A stretch of 64,000 nt of DNA from JAKAAZ01 sp963817855 (GTDB taxonomy: Bacteria > Acidobacteriota > Terriglobia > Terriglobales > Acidobacteriaceae): positions 620,001-684,000 of the forward strand of contig CAWFQA010000004.1 of NCBI GenBank assembly GCA_963817855.1, given 5' to 3'. A program made the position numbers and the translations under genes. Below, piece by piece: positions 54,580-62,083 of this stretch (position 1 is its first letter; every line of letters begins with the position of its first letter). The notes under the pieces are model-generated. The model was not told where the DNA came from. It was given only the letters and a program-made list of their open reading frames with translations, and did no database searches.

Positions 54580-54756
54580 CCGATGCAATCCGCTGCGAGA
54601 CCGCACCTTTGGCGATCCGAGCGGCTGTAATGCAACTTCACAACATGGAACGGCATCCGCGAATTCATCAAAATGCAATCGTGAAATTGCTGCATCAACG
54701 TGCTTTGCGACGAGACTTTTTGCGGTCTGCAGCGTATTTTTATAGAAGGAGTTTTT

Positions 54757-56112
54757 TTGATTCATTCACAAAAAATCGACCCCCGAACCTCTCACCAGCA
54801 AACGGGTGAGCAGGGATATTTATTGCTCGGACTCGTTTTCGTGTTCATTGTCATTCTCATCGGGCTGGCTCTCGCTGCACCCAAGGTGGCGAAAGAAATT
54901 CAACGGGAAAAAGAAGTCGAAACGGTGCACCGCGGCGAACAATACAAGCGCGCAGTCCAGCTCTACTATCGCAAGTTTGGAGCGTATCCCACGTCGATTG
55001 ACCAGCTCAAAGAAACCAATCAGATCCGTTTTCTGCGTCAGGACTACGTTGATCCCATGACCGGAAAGAAGGATTGGAAGCTACTGCACCTGGGTCAGGT
55101 GCAGATGCTGACCCTGGGTTTCTTTGGACAGGAAGTCCAGGCTGGCGGCGCGATGCCGGGGGCGGGAATGCCGGGTGTGAATGGGGCGGCGACCGGCATG
55201 TCGGGAGCGCAAGGTATGACCGGAGGTATTGGCGGCAGCAGCCCCACGGGCGCTTCCAGTCCGATGGGCGGCTCCAGCGGTCCTGGTTCCTCCATGGGCG
55301 TGGGACTCAATAGCAATTCCAACAGCGATGACAGCTTCTTCAGCAATTCCTCCGGCTCCAACAATAATGCCGGCAGCGGAGGGCAGAACGGGAACGCATC
55401 TACCAGCGGCTCGGAAAAAAACCAGACCGTCTCGCCCGATGATCAGGGGCAGGATATTTCGACCGACGACAGCATGGATGATAGCTCCGATAGCGTGAGC
55501 GGTGGAGCATCGTCACCCGGCAATTCGATGAACAGCGGTCCCGGCGGAATGAATTCGGGTGGGATGAACTCCGGCGGGATGAATTCGGGAAGCATCTTCG
55601 GTTCCAGCAATTCTCAGGGCAACGGAGCGCTCGGCAACGCAAACGGCACATCCAGCGTCCCTGGATTGCCGGGCAGCACCGCAGTTGTCGTCGGATTGAA
55701 TGGCGCGACTGGTGGCGCAGGTCCCATCGTTGGAGTCACGGTCCCCTTGAAGAAACGGTCCATCCTCGTCTACCGCAAGAAGAAGGTCTACGACAAGTGG
55801 CAGTTTGTCTACAATCCGCAGGAAGAGATCACCGCCTCGGTCGGACAGGGTGGCGGCCAAGCTCCGGGAGCCGGCATTGGTACACCTGCAGGAGCGTCTA
55901 CCTCGGTCGGCATTGGAGGGAGCAATACATTCGGCTCTTCCAACTCGGGCATGGGATCAAGCAGCGGTGGAATTGGCTCCTCGAGCGGAGGACTTGGTTC
56001 GTCGAGTAGCGGGCTCAACTCGAGCAGCAGCGGCTTCGGATCCAGTCCATCTGGTTCGAGCGGTTCGTCGAATGATTCCAGTTCAAATCAGAATCAGTCG
56101 AATCCCTTTTAA
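54757..56112 (+). CDS. Pilin-like/type II secretion pseudopilin with long Gly/Ser/Asn/Met-rich domain
   Basis: A 451-residue protein beginning at TTG 54757 with AAGGAG about 5 bases ahead. After a hydrophilic leader comes GEQGYLLLGLVFVFIVILIGLALAA, a pilin-like prepilin site and hydrophobic helix, then EIQREKEVETVHRGEQYKRAVQLYYRKFGAYPTSIDQL, the typical alpha1 continuation. The usual Glu5 of pilins is not evident. A domain of about 240 residues follows that is dominated by Gly, Ser, Asn and Met, with direct GGMNSGGMNSGGMNSG units and later SSSGGIGSSSGGLGSSSSG. A short structured island (KKRSILVYRKKKVYDKWQFVYNP) lies between the two repeat parts. It could be an envelope filament or scaffold protein; function unknown. 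Confidence 0.75.
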   Translation: MIHSQKIDPRTSHQQTGEQGYLLLGLVFVFIVILIGLALAAPKVAKEIQREKEVETVHRGEQYKRAVQLYYRKFGAYPTSIDQLKETNQIRFLRQDYVDPMTGKKDWKLLHLGQVQMLTLGFFGQEVQAGGAMPGAGMPGVNGAATGMSGAQGMTGGIGGSSPTGASSPMGGSSGPGSSMGVGLNSNSNSDDSFFSNSSGSNNNAGSGGQNGNASTSGSEKNQTVSPDDQGQDISTDDSMDDSSDSVSGGASSPGNSMNSGPGGMNSGGMNSGGMNSGSIFGSSNSQGNGALGNANGTSSVPGLPGSTAVVVGLNGATGGAGPIVGVTVPLKKRSILVYRKKKVYDKWQFVYNPQEEITASVGQGGGQAPGAGIGTPAGASTSVGIGGSNTFGSSNSGMGSSSGGIGSSSGGLGSSSSGLNSSSSGFGSSPSGSSGSSNDSSSNQNQSNPF

Positions 56113-56130
56113 CAAATTCTTTTCCGCCAA

Positions 56131-56169
56131 CAGAAGAACCCTGGGCTGAATGGCGCGACGGTTCTTCTG
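56131..56169. terminator. Hairpin after the pilin-like gene
   Basis: A perfect 10-base stem, CAGAAGAACC and GGTTCTTCTG, with a 19-base loop. It has no T tract on either side, so it may only stabilise the transcript end. Confidence 0.45.
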
Positions 56170-56189
56170 TGTAGGGACGACGATCACGC

Positions 56190-56226
56190 AAAAAGGGCGA
56201 TATATTCTTTCGAATACATCGCCCTT
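56190..56226 (-). terminator. Intrinsic terminator of the A-type Fe-S carrier gene
   Basis: Stem GGGCGATATATTC paired with GAATACATCGCCC (one mismatch). In minus-strand orientation the hairpin is followed by TTTTT, so it is a terminator for the Fe-S carrier gene that ends at 56250. Confidence 0.75.
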
Positions 56227-56249
56227 CCAGACTGATTTATATCGCAGAT

Positions 56250-56621
56250 TTATGCGCTGAAGGAGGATCCGCAGCCGCAGGTACTCTTGGTGTTGGGATT
56301 CTCAAACTTGAATCCCGCCGCTTCCAGAGTCTCGACGTAGTCCACGACGCAGCCACCCAGATACATTAGGGAAGTAGAGTCCACGAAGACCTTTAAGCCA
56401 TCGAAATTCAACACCTTATCCATCATGCCGGACTGATTCTCAAACGACATGGAATATTGGAATCCGGAGCAGCCGCCACCCACTACGCCGAGCCGCAATC
56501 CCGCAGGAACTGGATCCTGGGTCGCCATGATTTCGCGAACCTTCTTGATCGCTTCCGGGGTCAAAGTGACCGGTTGAGCCTTGACGGTTTCAGTGCTTGG
56601 AGCTTGCGTGGTCGTTGCCAT
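56250..56621 (-). CDS. erpA: A-type iron-sulfur cluster carrier (ErpA/IscA family)
   Basis: A 123-residue HesB/IscA-type protein that carries and transfers Fe-S clusters. The three conserved Cys are present: GGGCSGFQYSMSF and the C-terminal TCGCG pair. The N-terminal region (PVTLTPEAIKKVREIM) is typical. ATG 56621 is chosen: the upstream in-frame extension has no family resemblance. Between this gene and its upstream neighbour is a 272-base gap that probably holds the promoter. The gene symbol is a family-level guess among ErpA/IscA/IscA-like members. Confidence 0.85.
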   Translation of the reverse strand: MATTTQAPSTETVKAQPVTLTPEAIKKVREIMATQDPVPAGLRLGVVGGGCSGFQYSMSFENQSGMMDKVLNFDGLKVFVDSTSLMYLGGCVVDYVETLEAAGFKFENPNTKSTCGCGSSFSA

Positions 56622-56893
56622 TGTGGTTAGCCCTCGTGTTTCTTCTCTCTCTAATGATACGGCCAATTTGGTTGCAAAACAATCCGAAAGTCCCTGAGAT
56701 TTGGACATACCCAGGAGGCCCTGCTACTCAACTGTTGATGCCAAAGGGGCTGTCTTCGATGCACAAAATCCTCTACCCCGCACCCCATATTTGGGAGTAG
56801 GATACAGGCCAAAGTGGTATCTGCGCACGGACGGCACGAAATGCGCGTGGAAGCCGAACTCTAACTGATTACAACCGATCGCGAGGTCATCCT

Positions 56894-57163
56894 ATGAGCT
56901 ACGTATTGGTTATTTGGACAGTTTGGGGTGCGTTGGGATTCGTTCTCGTGGGTCTCATTTTGTATCGCGCCACCATCACACGTGCGGAAGAGGATCAACT
57001 TTTCCTGGAAGATGCGCCGACCATGCAGCACCAGGAGCAGGAACTGATCATGAAGCGGGTCAGGCCGGTCGAGAACATGATCCGCATCTTCGGAGGGGCG
57101 GAAGGCTTAGTAACTCTGGGAATTCTGGCCTTCTACCTGATGGATGCCCTGCGCCAGTTCTAG
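56894..57163 (+). CDS. Small two-helix membrane protein of unknown function
   Basis: An 89-residue protein with helices near residues 3-25 (VLVIWTVWGALGFVLVGLIL) and 68-86 (AEGLVTLGILAFYLMDAL). The middle 40 residues are charged (RAEEDQLFLEDAPTMQHQEQE), probably cytoplasmic. GAGG lies 8 bases before the ATG. Such short proteins are common in acidobacterial genomes, but I do not recognise the family. The next gene on this strand starts about 200 bases later. Confidence 0.6.
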   Translation: MSYVLVIWTVWGALGFVLVGLILYRATITRAEEDQLFLEDAPTMQHQEQELIMKRVRPVENMIRIFGGAEGLVTLGILAFYLMDALRQF

Positions 57164-57366
57164 CCCGACTGGTGGAACACCGCAGCTTTGGCGTCGAACC
57201 TGTTGAACCTTGCCTTAGGCGAGAAGGGTGAGGAGTTCCCGGTACAGAAGTTCAGACTCCTTCAGACACGCAATGGTCAACCGGATGGATGCGAAATTCA
57301 TCGAGACGCGCCGGATCATAGCTCATCAACGACAAAACAAAACCGACAGGATGACAAAAGGACTCG

Positions 57367-57784
57367 ATGGTTTGGATTGAACGTTTCACATGCGACATCT
57401 GCGGCAAGCAACAGGTCGAGCGTCGAAGAGAAGTGGTGGATTGCCACCCATGAGTGCGCGCCTGCGCTCGACTCCAAACTCGACTCCAAAAGCGGCCAGC
57501 CCACGCTCAAACTTACCCCGTGGGACAATGCGACGGCCCACAGTGCGGAAAGCAAGCACCTGTGCGGCGCCGGCTGCGCCCACACCTATCTCGATCGGTG
57601 GATGGCAGGCCTCCGCGCCGGCACAGAAACCTGTGTCGACATTTTGGCTGCCGCACTAAACACAGCAGCAAAACAAAAAGCTGCGCGCCACCGTCGAGGC
57701 GGGAACGCGCAGCACGCCTGCTTCACATTTGATGTTGGCGCCCTGCTTCCGCTTGCCTATACTGCTCGGCAAACCCAGGAATGA
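57367..57784 (+). pseudogene. Small zinc-ribbon-like protein, single frameshift
   Basis: The first frame starts at ATG 57367 (MVWIERFTCDICGKQQVER), with AAGGA about 5 bases ahead and a CxxC pair, then breaks. The neighbouring frame continues EEKWWIATHE, a low-complexity DSKLDSKSG stretch, PTLKLTPWDNATAHSAE and HLCGAGCAHTYLDRWMAGL, with a second CxxxC pair. Dropping one base at 57421-57426 joins them. The two cysteine pairs and the WDNA..E..HLCGAGC ending form one compact zinc-ribbon-like protein of about 90 residues, although the open frame runs on to 57784 and overlaps the minus-strand gene. It is probably cytosolic; function unknown. Confidence 0.6.
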
Positions 57785-58160
57785 TTCCATCCGCATAGTC
57801 TTTCACTTTGGTTGCGGCGATTCCTATCAGCGCGCCTTGCACATTTTGCCAGGCATCGTACGCCTTTTCCATGGCCGGCGAGGATGCGCCGCGCGTTCTC
57901 GAGCGCATCTCAGTTCCATCCCTTCGGTTCTCGGGATTGTAGCTGGAGTAATGCCGTTGTCCTGAAGGCCGGCCAATCATGGAAGCGAGCACCACTCCGC
58001 CGCCAAACGCCAGTCCCAGGAACACCAGAGGTTGATTCCTGAACTGATGATGCCAGTCCGTGATCGACTTTACTTTGTTTTCAAGTTCTCGCAGATTCGA
58101 ACCCAGGTCCTCCCGCTCAGTTTCGATATGGTTTTCTATTTGACTTGCTGCTTGGCCCAT
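57723..58160 (-). CDS. Hypothetical membrane-associated protein of a YqjD/YqjE-like cluster (DUF3618-like)
   Basis: A 145-residue protein. ATG 58160 follows AAGGAG by about 8 bases. The N-terminal half is helical and charged (ENHIETEREDLGSNLRELENKV), then LVFLGLAFGGGVVLASMI is a single helix, and the C-terminal part is polar. EREDLGSNLRELENKVK is the DUF3618 pattern. Its start overlaps the holin-like gene's end by 25 bases. With its two upstream neighbours it forms an envelope-stress cluster. Confidence 0.65.
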   Translation of the reverse strand: MGQAASQIENHIETEREDLGSNLRELENKVKSITDWHHQFRNQPLVFLGLAFGGGVVLASMIGRPSGQRHYSSYNPENRRDGTEMRSRTRGASSPAMEKAYDAWQNVQGALIGIAATKVKDYADGIIPGFAEQYRQAEAGRQHQM

Positions 58161-58519
58161 TGCACATTCTCCTTCACGCTTGCGATTGTTTGTTCTGGTG
58201 GGTGCACCTGCTGCAATGCCTTCACGCCTGCTGAAAGTGTGGCGCCTCCTAGAATAGCCAGCACCCCAGCAACGACGAGAGCCGCCCCCCACATGGGGAC
58301 AACGAGTGACAGAGCGTAGAAAGCCGCCCACGCCAGAAAGAGTGCGGCCAGCAGTCCTGCCACAGATCCAGTGACGAGCAGTGGCGCAGACGCCTTCACC
58401 TTGGTGAACTCGTCGCCCAACTCGCTTCTCGCCAGCCGCACCTCGGATCGAACGATCTCCTGGATATTTCGGAGGATGTCCTGCAATAGGTCAGAAATGG
58501 AACGCTCTTGTGCCCCCAT
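58136..58519 (-). CDS. Holin-like superfamily III / YqjE-like protein
   Basis: A 127-residue protein of the phage-holin superfamily III group (DUF1469, YqjE): RNIQEIVRSEVRLARSELGDEFTKVKAS amphipathic helix, then two helices (PLLVTGSVAGLLAALFLAWAAFYAL, WGAALVVAGVLAILGGAT). In enterobacteria YqjE sits beside YqjD, which tethers ribosomes to the membrane. It overlaps the downstream gene by 25 bases; 11 bases separate it from the upstream YqjD-like gene, so the three are likely one operon. Confidence 0.8.
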   Translation of the reverse strand: MGAQERSISDLLQDILRNIQEIVRSEVRLARSELGDEFTKVKASAPLLVTGSVAGLLAALFLAWAAFYALSLVVPMWGAALVVAGVLAILGGATLSAGVKALQQVHPPEQTIASVKENVQWAKQQVK

Positions 58520-58530
58520 ATTTGTTCCGC

Positions 58531-58932
58531 CTATCCGCGATTGCCGCTGAAAGCGCGCGCGACCAGGAAGCCGAGCCCGGCGGCAACCGCGAGAGCGGGG
58601 CCAGGATTCCTCTTCACAATTTGTTGGACATCTTCGAACATGTCGCTGAGATCGTTTGTGCGGACATAGTCGGCGGTCGCATTTAGCTTGTCCGCCGCGG
58701 AGTGAGCCATGTCCGCAACTTTCTCTCCGCCTCGGTTCAGCTGATCGGCCTTTTGGTGCAGTGTCTCGGCTGCGCCTTCCAAGCCGGCTGCTGCCGTTCC
58801 TCGGTTCTGCTCCACCGTATCGGCTGCTGCTGCGCCGAACTCGGTTAGCTTGCGTTTCGTCTGTTCCACGGCGTCAAAGGCTCGGTCGGAAATGCTGGAT
58901 TCAGATTGTGGATCTACTTTGGTTGTGGGCAT
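58531..58932 (-). CDS. DUF883/YqjD-like stress protein
   Basis: A 133-residue protein with long amphipathic helices rich in Ala, Glu and Lys (RAFDAVEQTKRKLTEFGAA, GLEGAAETLHQKADQL), ending with a helix VKRNPGPALAVAAGLGFLVAR typical of the C-terminal membrane anchor of ElaB/YqjD. The ElaB/YqjD family binds ribosomes to the inner membrane in stationary phase in E. coli; the same role here is inferred. First gene of the trio. Confidence 0.75.
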   Translation of the reverse strand: MPTTKVDPQSESSISDRAFDAVEQTKRKLTEFGAAAADTVEQNRGTAAAGLEGAAETLHQKADQLNRGGEKVADMAHSAADKLNATADYVRTNDLSDMFEDVQQIVKRNPGPALAVAAGLGFLVARAFSGNRG

Positions 58933-59219
58933 CGAGCAAACTCCTCAGGTTGAAAGGTTATGAATGAAGGCGCCATCTTGGCCAGGCGTCGGTGGCCAGG
59001 CGAAAGTATCGCCTCCACAACCTAGGAGCGGACGCAAGACCTTTCGGTTGCCCTCCATCTGGCTTCGCCAGAGCGCATCTCCAATCGACATGCGTGCCAT
59101 AAACAAAGCCGGTGAGGCCATCGACAAAGTGAGGAATGACGTCGATCGCCCAAGCTATCCCGAAAAAGCTAAATCGGCGTATTAGGATGAGAACGGACCG
59201 CGACTGCAACCGAGGCGCG

Positions 59220-60854
59220 ATGGGAAGGACGACTGACTTGGCATACAGCGATCTGCGGCAATGGATTGGAGCACTCGAGAAGGCGGGAGAACTGAAGCAC
59301 ATCAAAGCTGAGGTTGACCCGATCCTTGAAATATCGGAGATCGCCGATCGCGTGTCGAAACTCAGCCCTCCTAGCTATGCGCCCGGAGGTCCTGCGCTTC
59401 TGTTTGAAAATATCAAAGGCTATCCCGGCGCCAAGGTTCTCATGAATCAATTCGGCAGCGAACGTCGCATGCGCCTCGCCCTCGGTGTCGACTCTCTGAA
59501 CGATGTTGCCGATCGCATTCGCGAGTTGATGAATCTTCGCTCGCCGGAAGGCTTCCTCGATAAAGTCCGTATGCTGCCCATGCTCGCCGAGATGGGAAAA
59601 TTCTTTCCCAAGCTAGTCGCTGCCAAAGATGCGCCCTGCAAAGAAGTCATCCTGCGCGAGAATTTCAGCGTTCTCGATTTTCCTATCCTGCAATGCTGGC
59701 CCCAGGACGGCGGCCGCTTCATCACGCTGCCCTGCGTCATCACCCGCGATCCGCGCTCACCGGCAGGGAAGCGCAACGTCGGCATGTACCGCATGCAGAT
59801 CTACGACGGCCAGACCACCGGCATGCACTGGCAGCGCCAGAAAGTCGCCGCCGAACATTATCGCGAGCGCCTGCGACAATCCGCCGAAGCCAACTCAGGC
59901 GCCGCAGCCGATTCCGAAGCTGCAGCTGCAGCCCGCGTCGCGCGCATGGCCGAGACCGGCGGCGGTGCGACGCTTCCGCCCAACATGACGGTTCGCAGCG
60001 GCATCGATTCGCAAGCCCCGGATCGCCTGCAAGTCGCCGTCGCCATCGGCACCGATCCCGTCACCACCTTCTCCGCCATCGTTCCCGCCCCGCCAGAAGT
60101 CGAAGAGTTCATCATCGCCGGCTTCCTCCGCCAAAAGCCTGTCGAGCTAGTGCAGTGCGAGACTGTCGATCTGCAAGTCCCCGCCGCGTCGGAAATTGTT
60201 CTCGAAGGCTACGTCCGCCTCGACGAGCTCCGCTCCGAGGGTCCCTTCGGCGATCACACCGGCTTCTACACCCTGCCCGACGACTATCCCGTCTTCCACA
60301 TCACCTGCATCACCCATCGCCGCGATCCCATCTACGCCACCACCATCGTCGGCAAGCCGCCTATGGAAGACGCCTGGATGGGCAAGGCCGTCGAGCGCAT
60401 TTTTCTCCCGCTCATGCAGCTCACCATTCCAGAAATTGTCGACATCAATCTGCCCGTCGAGGCGGTCTTTCACAACCTCATGATCGTGTCGATCCGCAAA
60501 AGTTATCCCGGCCACGCGCGCAAAGTCATGAACGCCATCTGGTCGCTCGGCCAGGCCATGTTCACCAAGTGCGTCCTGGTTGTCGATGAGGATTGCGATG
60601 TGCAGGACATGCGCGAAGTCGTCCTCCGCGTGACGAACAACATCGATCCCGAGCGCGACATTCAATTCACCCTCGGCCCCATCGACTCGCTCGATCACGC
60701 CTCGCGCCTTCCCAACTACGGCAGCAAGATAGGCATCGACGCCACTAGGAAATGGGCCGCCGAAGGCTTCACCCGCCCCTGGCCAGAAATGCTCCGCATG
60801 GACCCCGCCACCAAAGCCAAGGTCGACGCCCTCTGGTCAAAGCTGGGGTTATGA
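59220..60854 (+). CDS. UbiD-family prenylated-FMN decarboxylase with Ala-rich insert
   Basis: A 544-residue UbiD-family (de)carboxylase, which needs the prenylated FMN made by a UbiX partner (not seen in the window). LAYSDLRQWIGALEKAGEL begins the family, followed by DPILEISEIADRVSK, LLFENIKGYPGAKVLMN, and near residue 340-380 EVVLEG... RSEGPFGDHTGFY; later HITCITHRRDPIYATTIVG and the LVVDEDCDV ending. An Ala-rich insert (SAEANSGAAADSEAAAAARVARMA, cut here by about 20 residues) near residues 223-247 is unusual. ATG 59220 versus TTG 59238 is undecided. Codon third positions turn strongly to C in the second half. Confidence 0.88.
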   Translation: MGRTTDLAYSDLRQWIGALEKAGELKHIKAEVDPILEISEIADRVSKLSPPSYAPGGPALLFENIKGYPGAKVLMNQFGSERRMRLALGVDSLNDVADRIRELMNLRSPEGFLDKVRMLPMLAEMGKFFPKLVAAKDAPCKEVILRENFSVLDFPILQCWPQDGGRFITLPCVITRDPRSPAGKRNVGMYRMQIYDGQTTGMHWQRQKVAAEHYRERLRQSAEANSGAAADSEAAAAARVARMAETGGGATLPPNMTVRSGIDSQAPDRLQVAVAIGTDPVTTFSAIVPAPPEVEEFIIAGFLRQKPVELVQCETVDLQVPAASEIVLEGYVRLDELRSEGPFGDHTGFYTLPDDYPVFHITCITHRRDPIYATTIVGKPPMEDAWMGKAVERIFLPLMQLTIPEIVDINLPVEAVFHNLMIVSIRKSYPGHARKVMNAIWSLGQAMFTKCVLVVDEDCDVQDMREVVLRVTNNIDPERDIQFTLGPIDSLDHASRLPNYGSKIGIDATRKWAAEGFTRPWPEMLRMDPATKAKVDALWSKLGL

Positions 60855-60874
60855 ACGAGAGGGGACGGTGCCCC

Positions 60875-60904
60875 GTTCAAGCTTGCTTTTGGCTTGAGTG
60901 GGGA
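60875..60904. repeat. Left 30-base inverted repeat flanking the RAYT remnant
   Basis: CGTTCAAGCTTGCTTTTGGCTTGAGTGGGG (30 bases; the first part is CGTTCAAGCTTGC). It is the inverted partner of 61161-61190, matching at 28 of 30 positions. It lies 20 bases after the UbiD stop, next to a small hairpin (GGGGACGGTGCCCC). Confidence 0.75.
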
Positions 60905-61187
60905 TGGAACAAGACATTTCTGGCAAAAGCGGTACTACGACTTCAACGTCCGGGATTATCAGCAGTTCATCGAAAAGTTGAGATATATTCATCGCAATCC
61001 GATAAAGTGCGGATTATGTACGCGGCCCGAAGACTGGGAATGGAGCAGTTTTCTCCATTACGTGACAGGGATTGAAGGACGTGTGGAGATTGAATCGGAA
61101 TGGACGGCAAGAAAACGCGAACGCGCCGCCGGAAGACTCTCTCCAGCAGTACAAATTCTTCCCCACTCAAGCCAAAAGAAAGCTTGA
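60894..61187 (+). pseudogene. REP-associated tyrosine transposase (RAYT), C-terminal remnant
   Basis: A 97-codon open frame carrying the RAYT C-terminal half: HFWQKRYYDFNVRDYQQFIEKLRYIHRNPIKCGL and WEWSSFLHYVTG. The N-terminal Y1 HUH domain with its His-x-His motif is missing, so the element is inactive. A TTG at 60894 is the only start-like codon. It is enclosed by 30-base inverted repeats, the left of which overlaps its start, and it lies between the UbiD and zinc-ribbon genes. RAYTs mobilise REP palindromes in other bacteria; here the deletion seems to join the left repeat directly to the C-terminal domain. Confidence 0.8.
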
Positions 61188-61190
61188 ATG
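61161..61190. repeat. Right 30-base inverted repeat flanking the RAYT remnant
   Basis: CCCCACTCAAGCC...AAGCTTGAATG, whose reverse complement matches the left repeat (60875-60904) at 28 of 30 bases. It overlaps the last codons of the RAYT remnant. Together they form a 316-base unit with the shape of a REP-type or IS200-like element. Confidence 0.75.
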
Positions 61191-61239
61191 GACCACCTGC
61201 CGGTGTGGGTAGCTCATGGCTATGGGAGCATAGGAAGCA

Positions 61240-61653
61240 ATGAAATGGCCTTTGCTAAAGTGTCCGTTTTGCAATGCCACTCTCGACAACAACAAGCTGC
61301 GAGCCGGCAAGCCACTTGTGTGTCCTTCCTGTTCAGCGTGGTTGCAGCCATCAACCCGACATATATATATAGGGGAACTAGCTGCCATCGCGATTGCGAT
61401 TTGTATCTGCTATTGGTTTGGTCTCAGAGGGTTCTGGTTGCTGGTTGCTTCCGTCATAATGTGGTTCCCGGTATACCTGGCCTGCATGTTTGTTTTCACC
61501 CGAATCGTGCCTCCGCAATTTGAGCCGTATGGCTCACAGCCTTCACTATTGAAAGAGCCCGAGTTTGTGACCTTGTTTCCCCGCGAGGATGCCGATGGTG
61601 AAAAGCTAAAAAAGACGGGCCGAACTGAGGATGAACCGCCGAAAGAGTCGTAG
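61240..61653 (+). CDS. Zinc-ribbon membrane protein of unknown function
   Basis: A 137-residue protein. The N-terminal zinc ribbon has two CxxC pairs (LKCPFCNATL, LVCPSCSAWL), followed by two helices near residues 45-65 (ELAAIAIAICICYWFGL) and 68-90 (FWLLVASVIMWFPVYLACM), and a hydrophilic, acidic tail of about 45 residues. This TM-plus-zinc-ribbon layout is common among bacterial hypothetical proteins. No neighbour hints at its role. Confidence 0.65.
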   Translation: MKWPLLKCPFCNATLDNNKLRAGKPLVCPSCSAWLQPSTRHIYIGELAAIAIAICICYWFGLRGFWLLVASVIMWFPVYLACMFVFTRIVPPQFEPYGSQPSLLKEPEFVTLFPREDADGEKLKKTGRTEDEPPKES

Positions 61654-61661
61654 CCGGGTGC

Positions 61662-61687
61662 CCCAGGTCTCGCTTTTGAGACCTGGG
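61662..61687. terminator. Hairpin after the zinc-ribbon gene (repeat-like)
   Basis: A perfect 10-base stem CCCAGGTCTC and GAGACCTGGG with a GCTTTT loop, 8 bases after the stop. The preceding GGGTGCCCCA is also present in repeat copies 3, 4 and 5, so it may be a fragment of that family. Confidence 0.55.
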
Positions 61688-61749
61688 ATTTGAACTCTTC
61701 TCGCGCTCATCACGCGGCAGGCGACGAGGTCGACGCCATGTAGTCCAAG

Positions 61750-61778
61750 CTAGGATTGTAGTGCTAAAGTAATCCTAG
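61750..61778. promoter_or_regulatory. Candidate operator of the parDE-like module
   Basis: Inverted repeat CTAGGATT (61750-61757) and AATCCTAG (61771-61778), a perfect 8-base palindrome with 13-base spacer, 20 bases before the antitoxin ATG. Antitoxins of this type usually repress their own operon, so the site is a natural candidate. Confidence 0.5.
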
Positions 61779-61798
61779 GTAATACCTTGGAGCACCCG

Positions 61799-62083
61799 AT
61801 GCCCACCACTTCCAGTACCAGCGTCAAACTCGATACCAAGACGAAAAAGCGTGTCCAACGGCTCGCCGCTCTGCGCTGTCGCTCACCCCATTGGGTCCTG
61901 CGCGAAGCAGTCGAGCAATATGTGGACCGTGAAGAGAAGCGAGAAAAGTTCCGCCAGGATGCGCTCGCCGCCTGGGATCATTATCAGGCGACCGGCAAGC
62001 ACGTCACCGCCGCGGAAGCCGATAAATGGCTGGCGAAACTTGAAGCAGGGAAGGACGCGCCCCCCCCGACATGCCACGACTGA
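61799..62083 (+). CDS. ParD-like/CopG-family antitoxin
   Basis: A 94-residue antitoxin. SVKLDTKTKKRVQRLAALRCRSPHWVLREAVEQYV is a ribbon-helix-helix DNA-binding segment, followed by a helical, charged C-terminus that should wrap the toxin. ATG 61799 follows GGAG by 7 bases; the TTG 12 bases upstream is less likely. It overlaps the toxin start by 13 bases. The palindrome at 61750-61778 is probably its operator. Confidence 0.82.
   Translation: MPTTSSTSVKLDTKTKKRVQRLAALRCRSPHWVLREAVEQYVDREEKREKFRQDALAAWDHYQATGKHVTAAEADKWLAKLEAGKDAPPPTCHD

Noticed and set aside
55540..55600. Short direct repeats in DNA suggestive of a CRISPR array
   Set aside because: They encode the GGMNSG units of the pilin-like protein; there are no unique spacers and no cas genes.
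57188..57366. Open frame before the zinc-ribbon gene
   Set aside because: It only becomes coding-like downstream of the zinc-ribbon frameshift; the upstream part has no motif.
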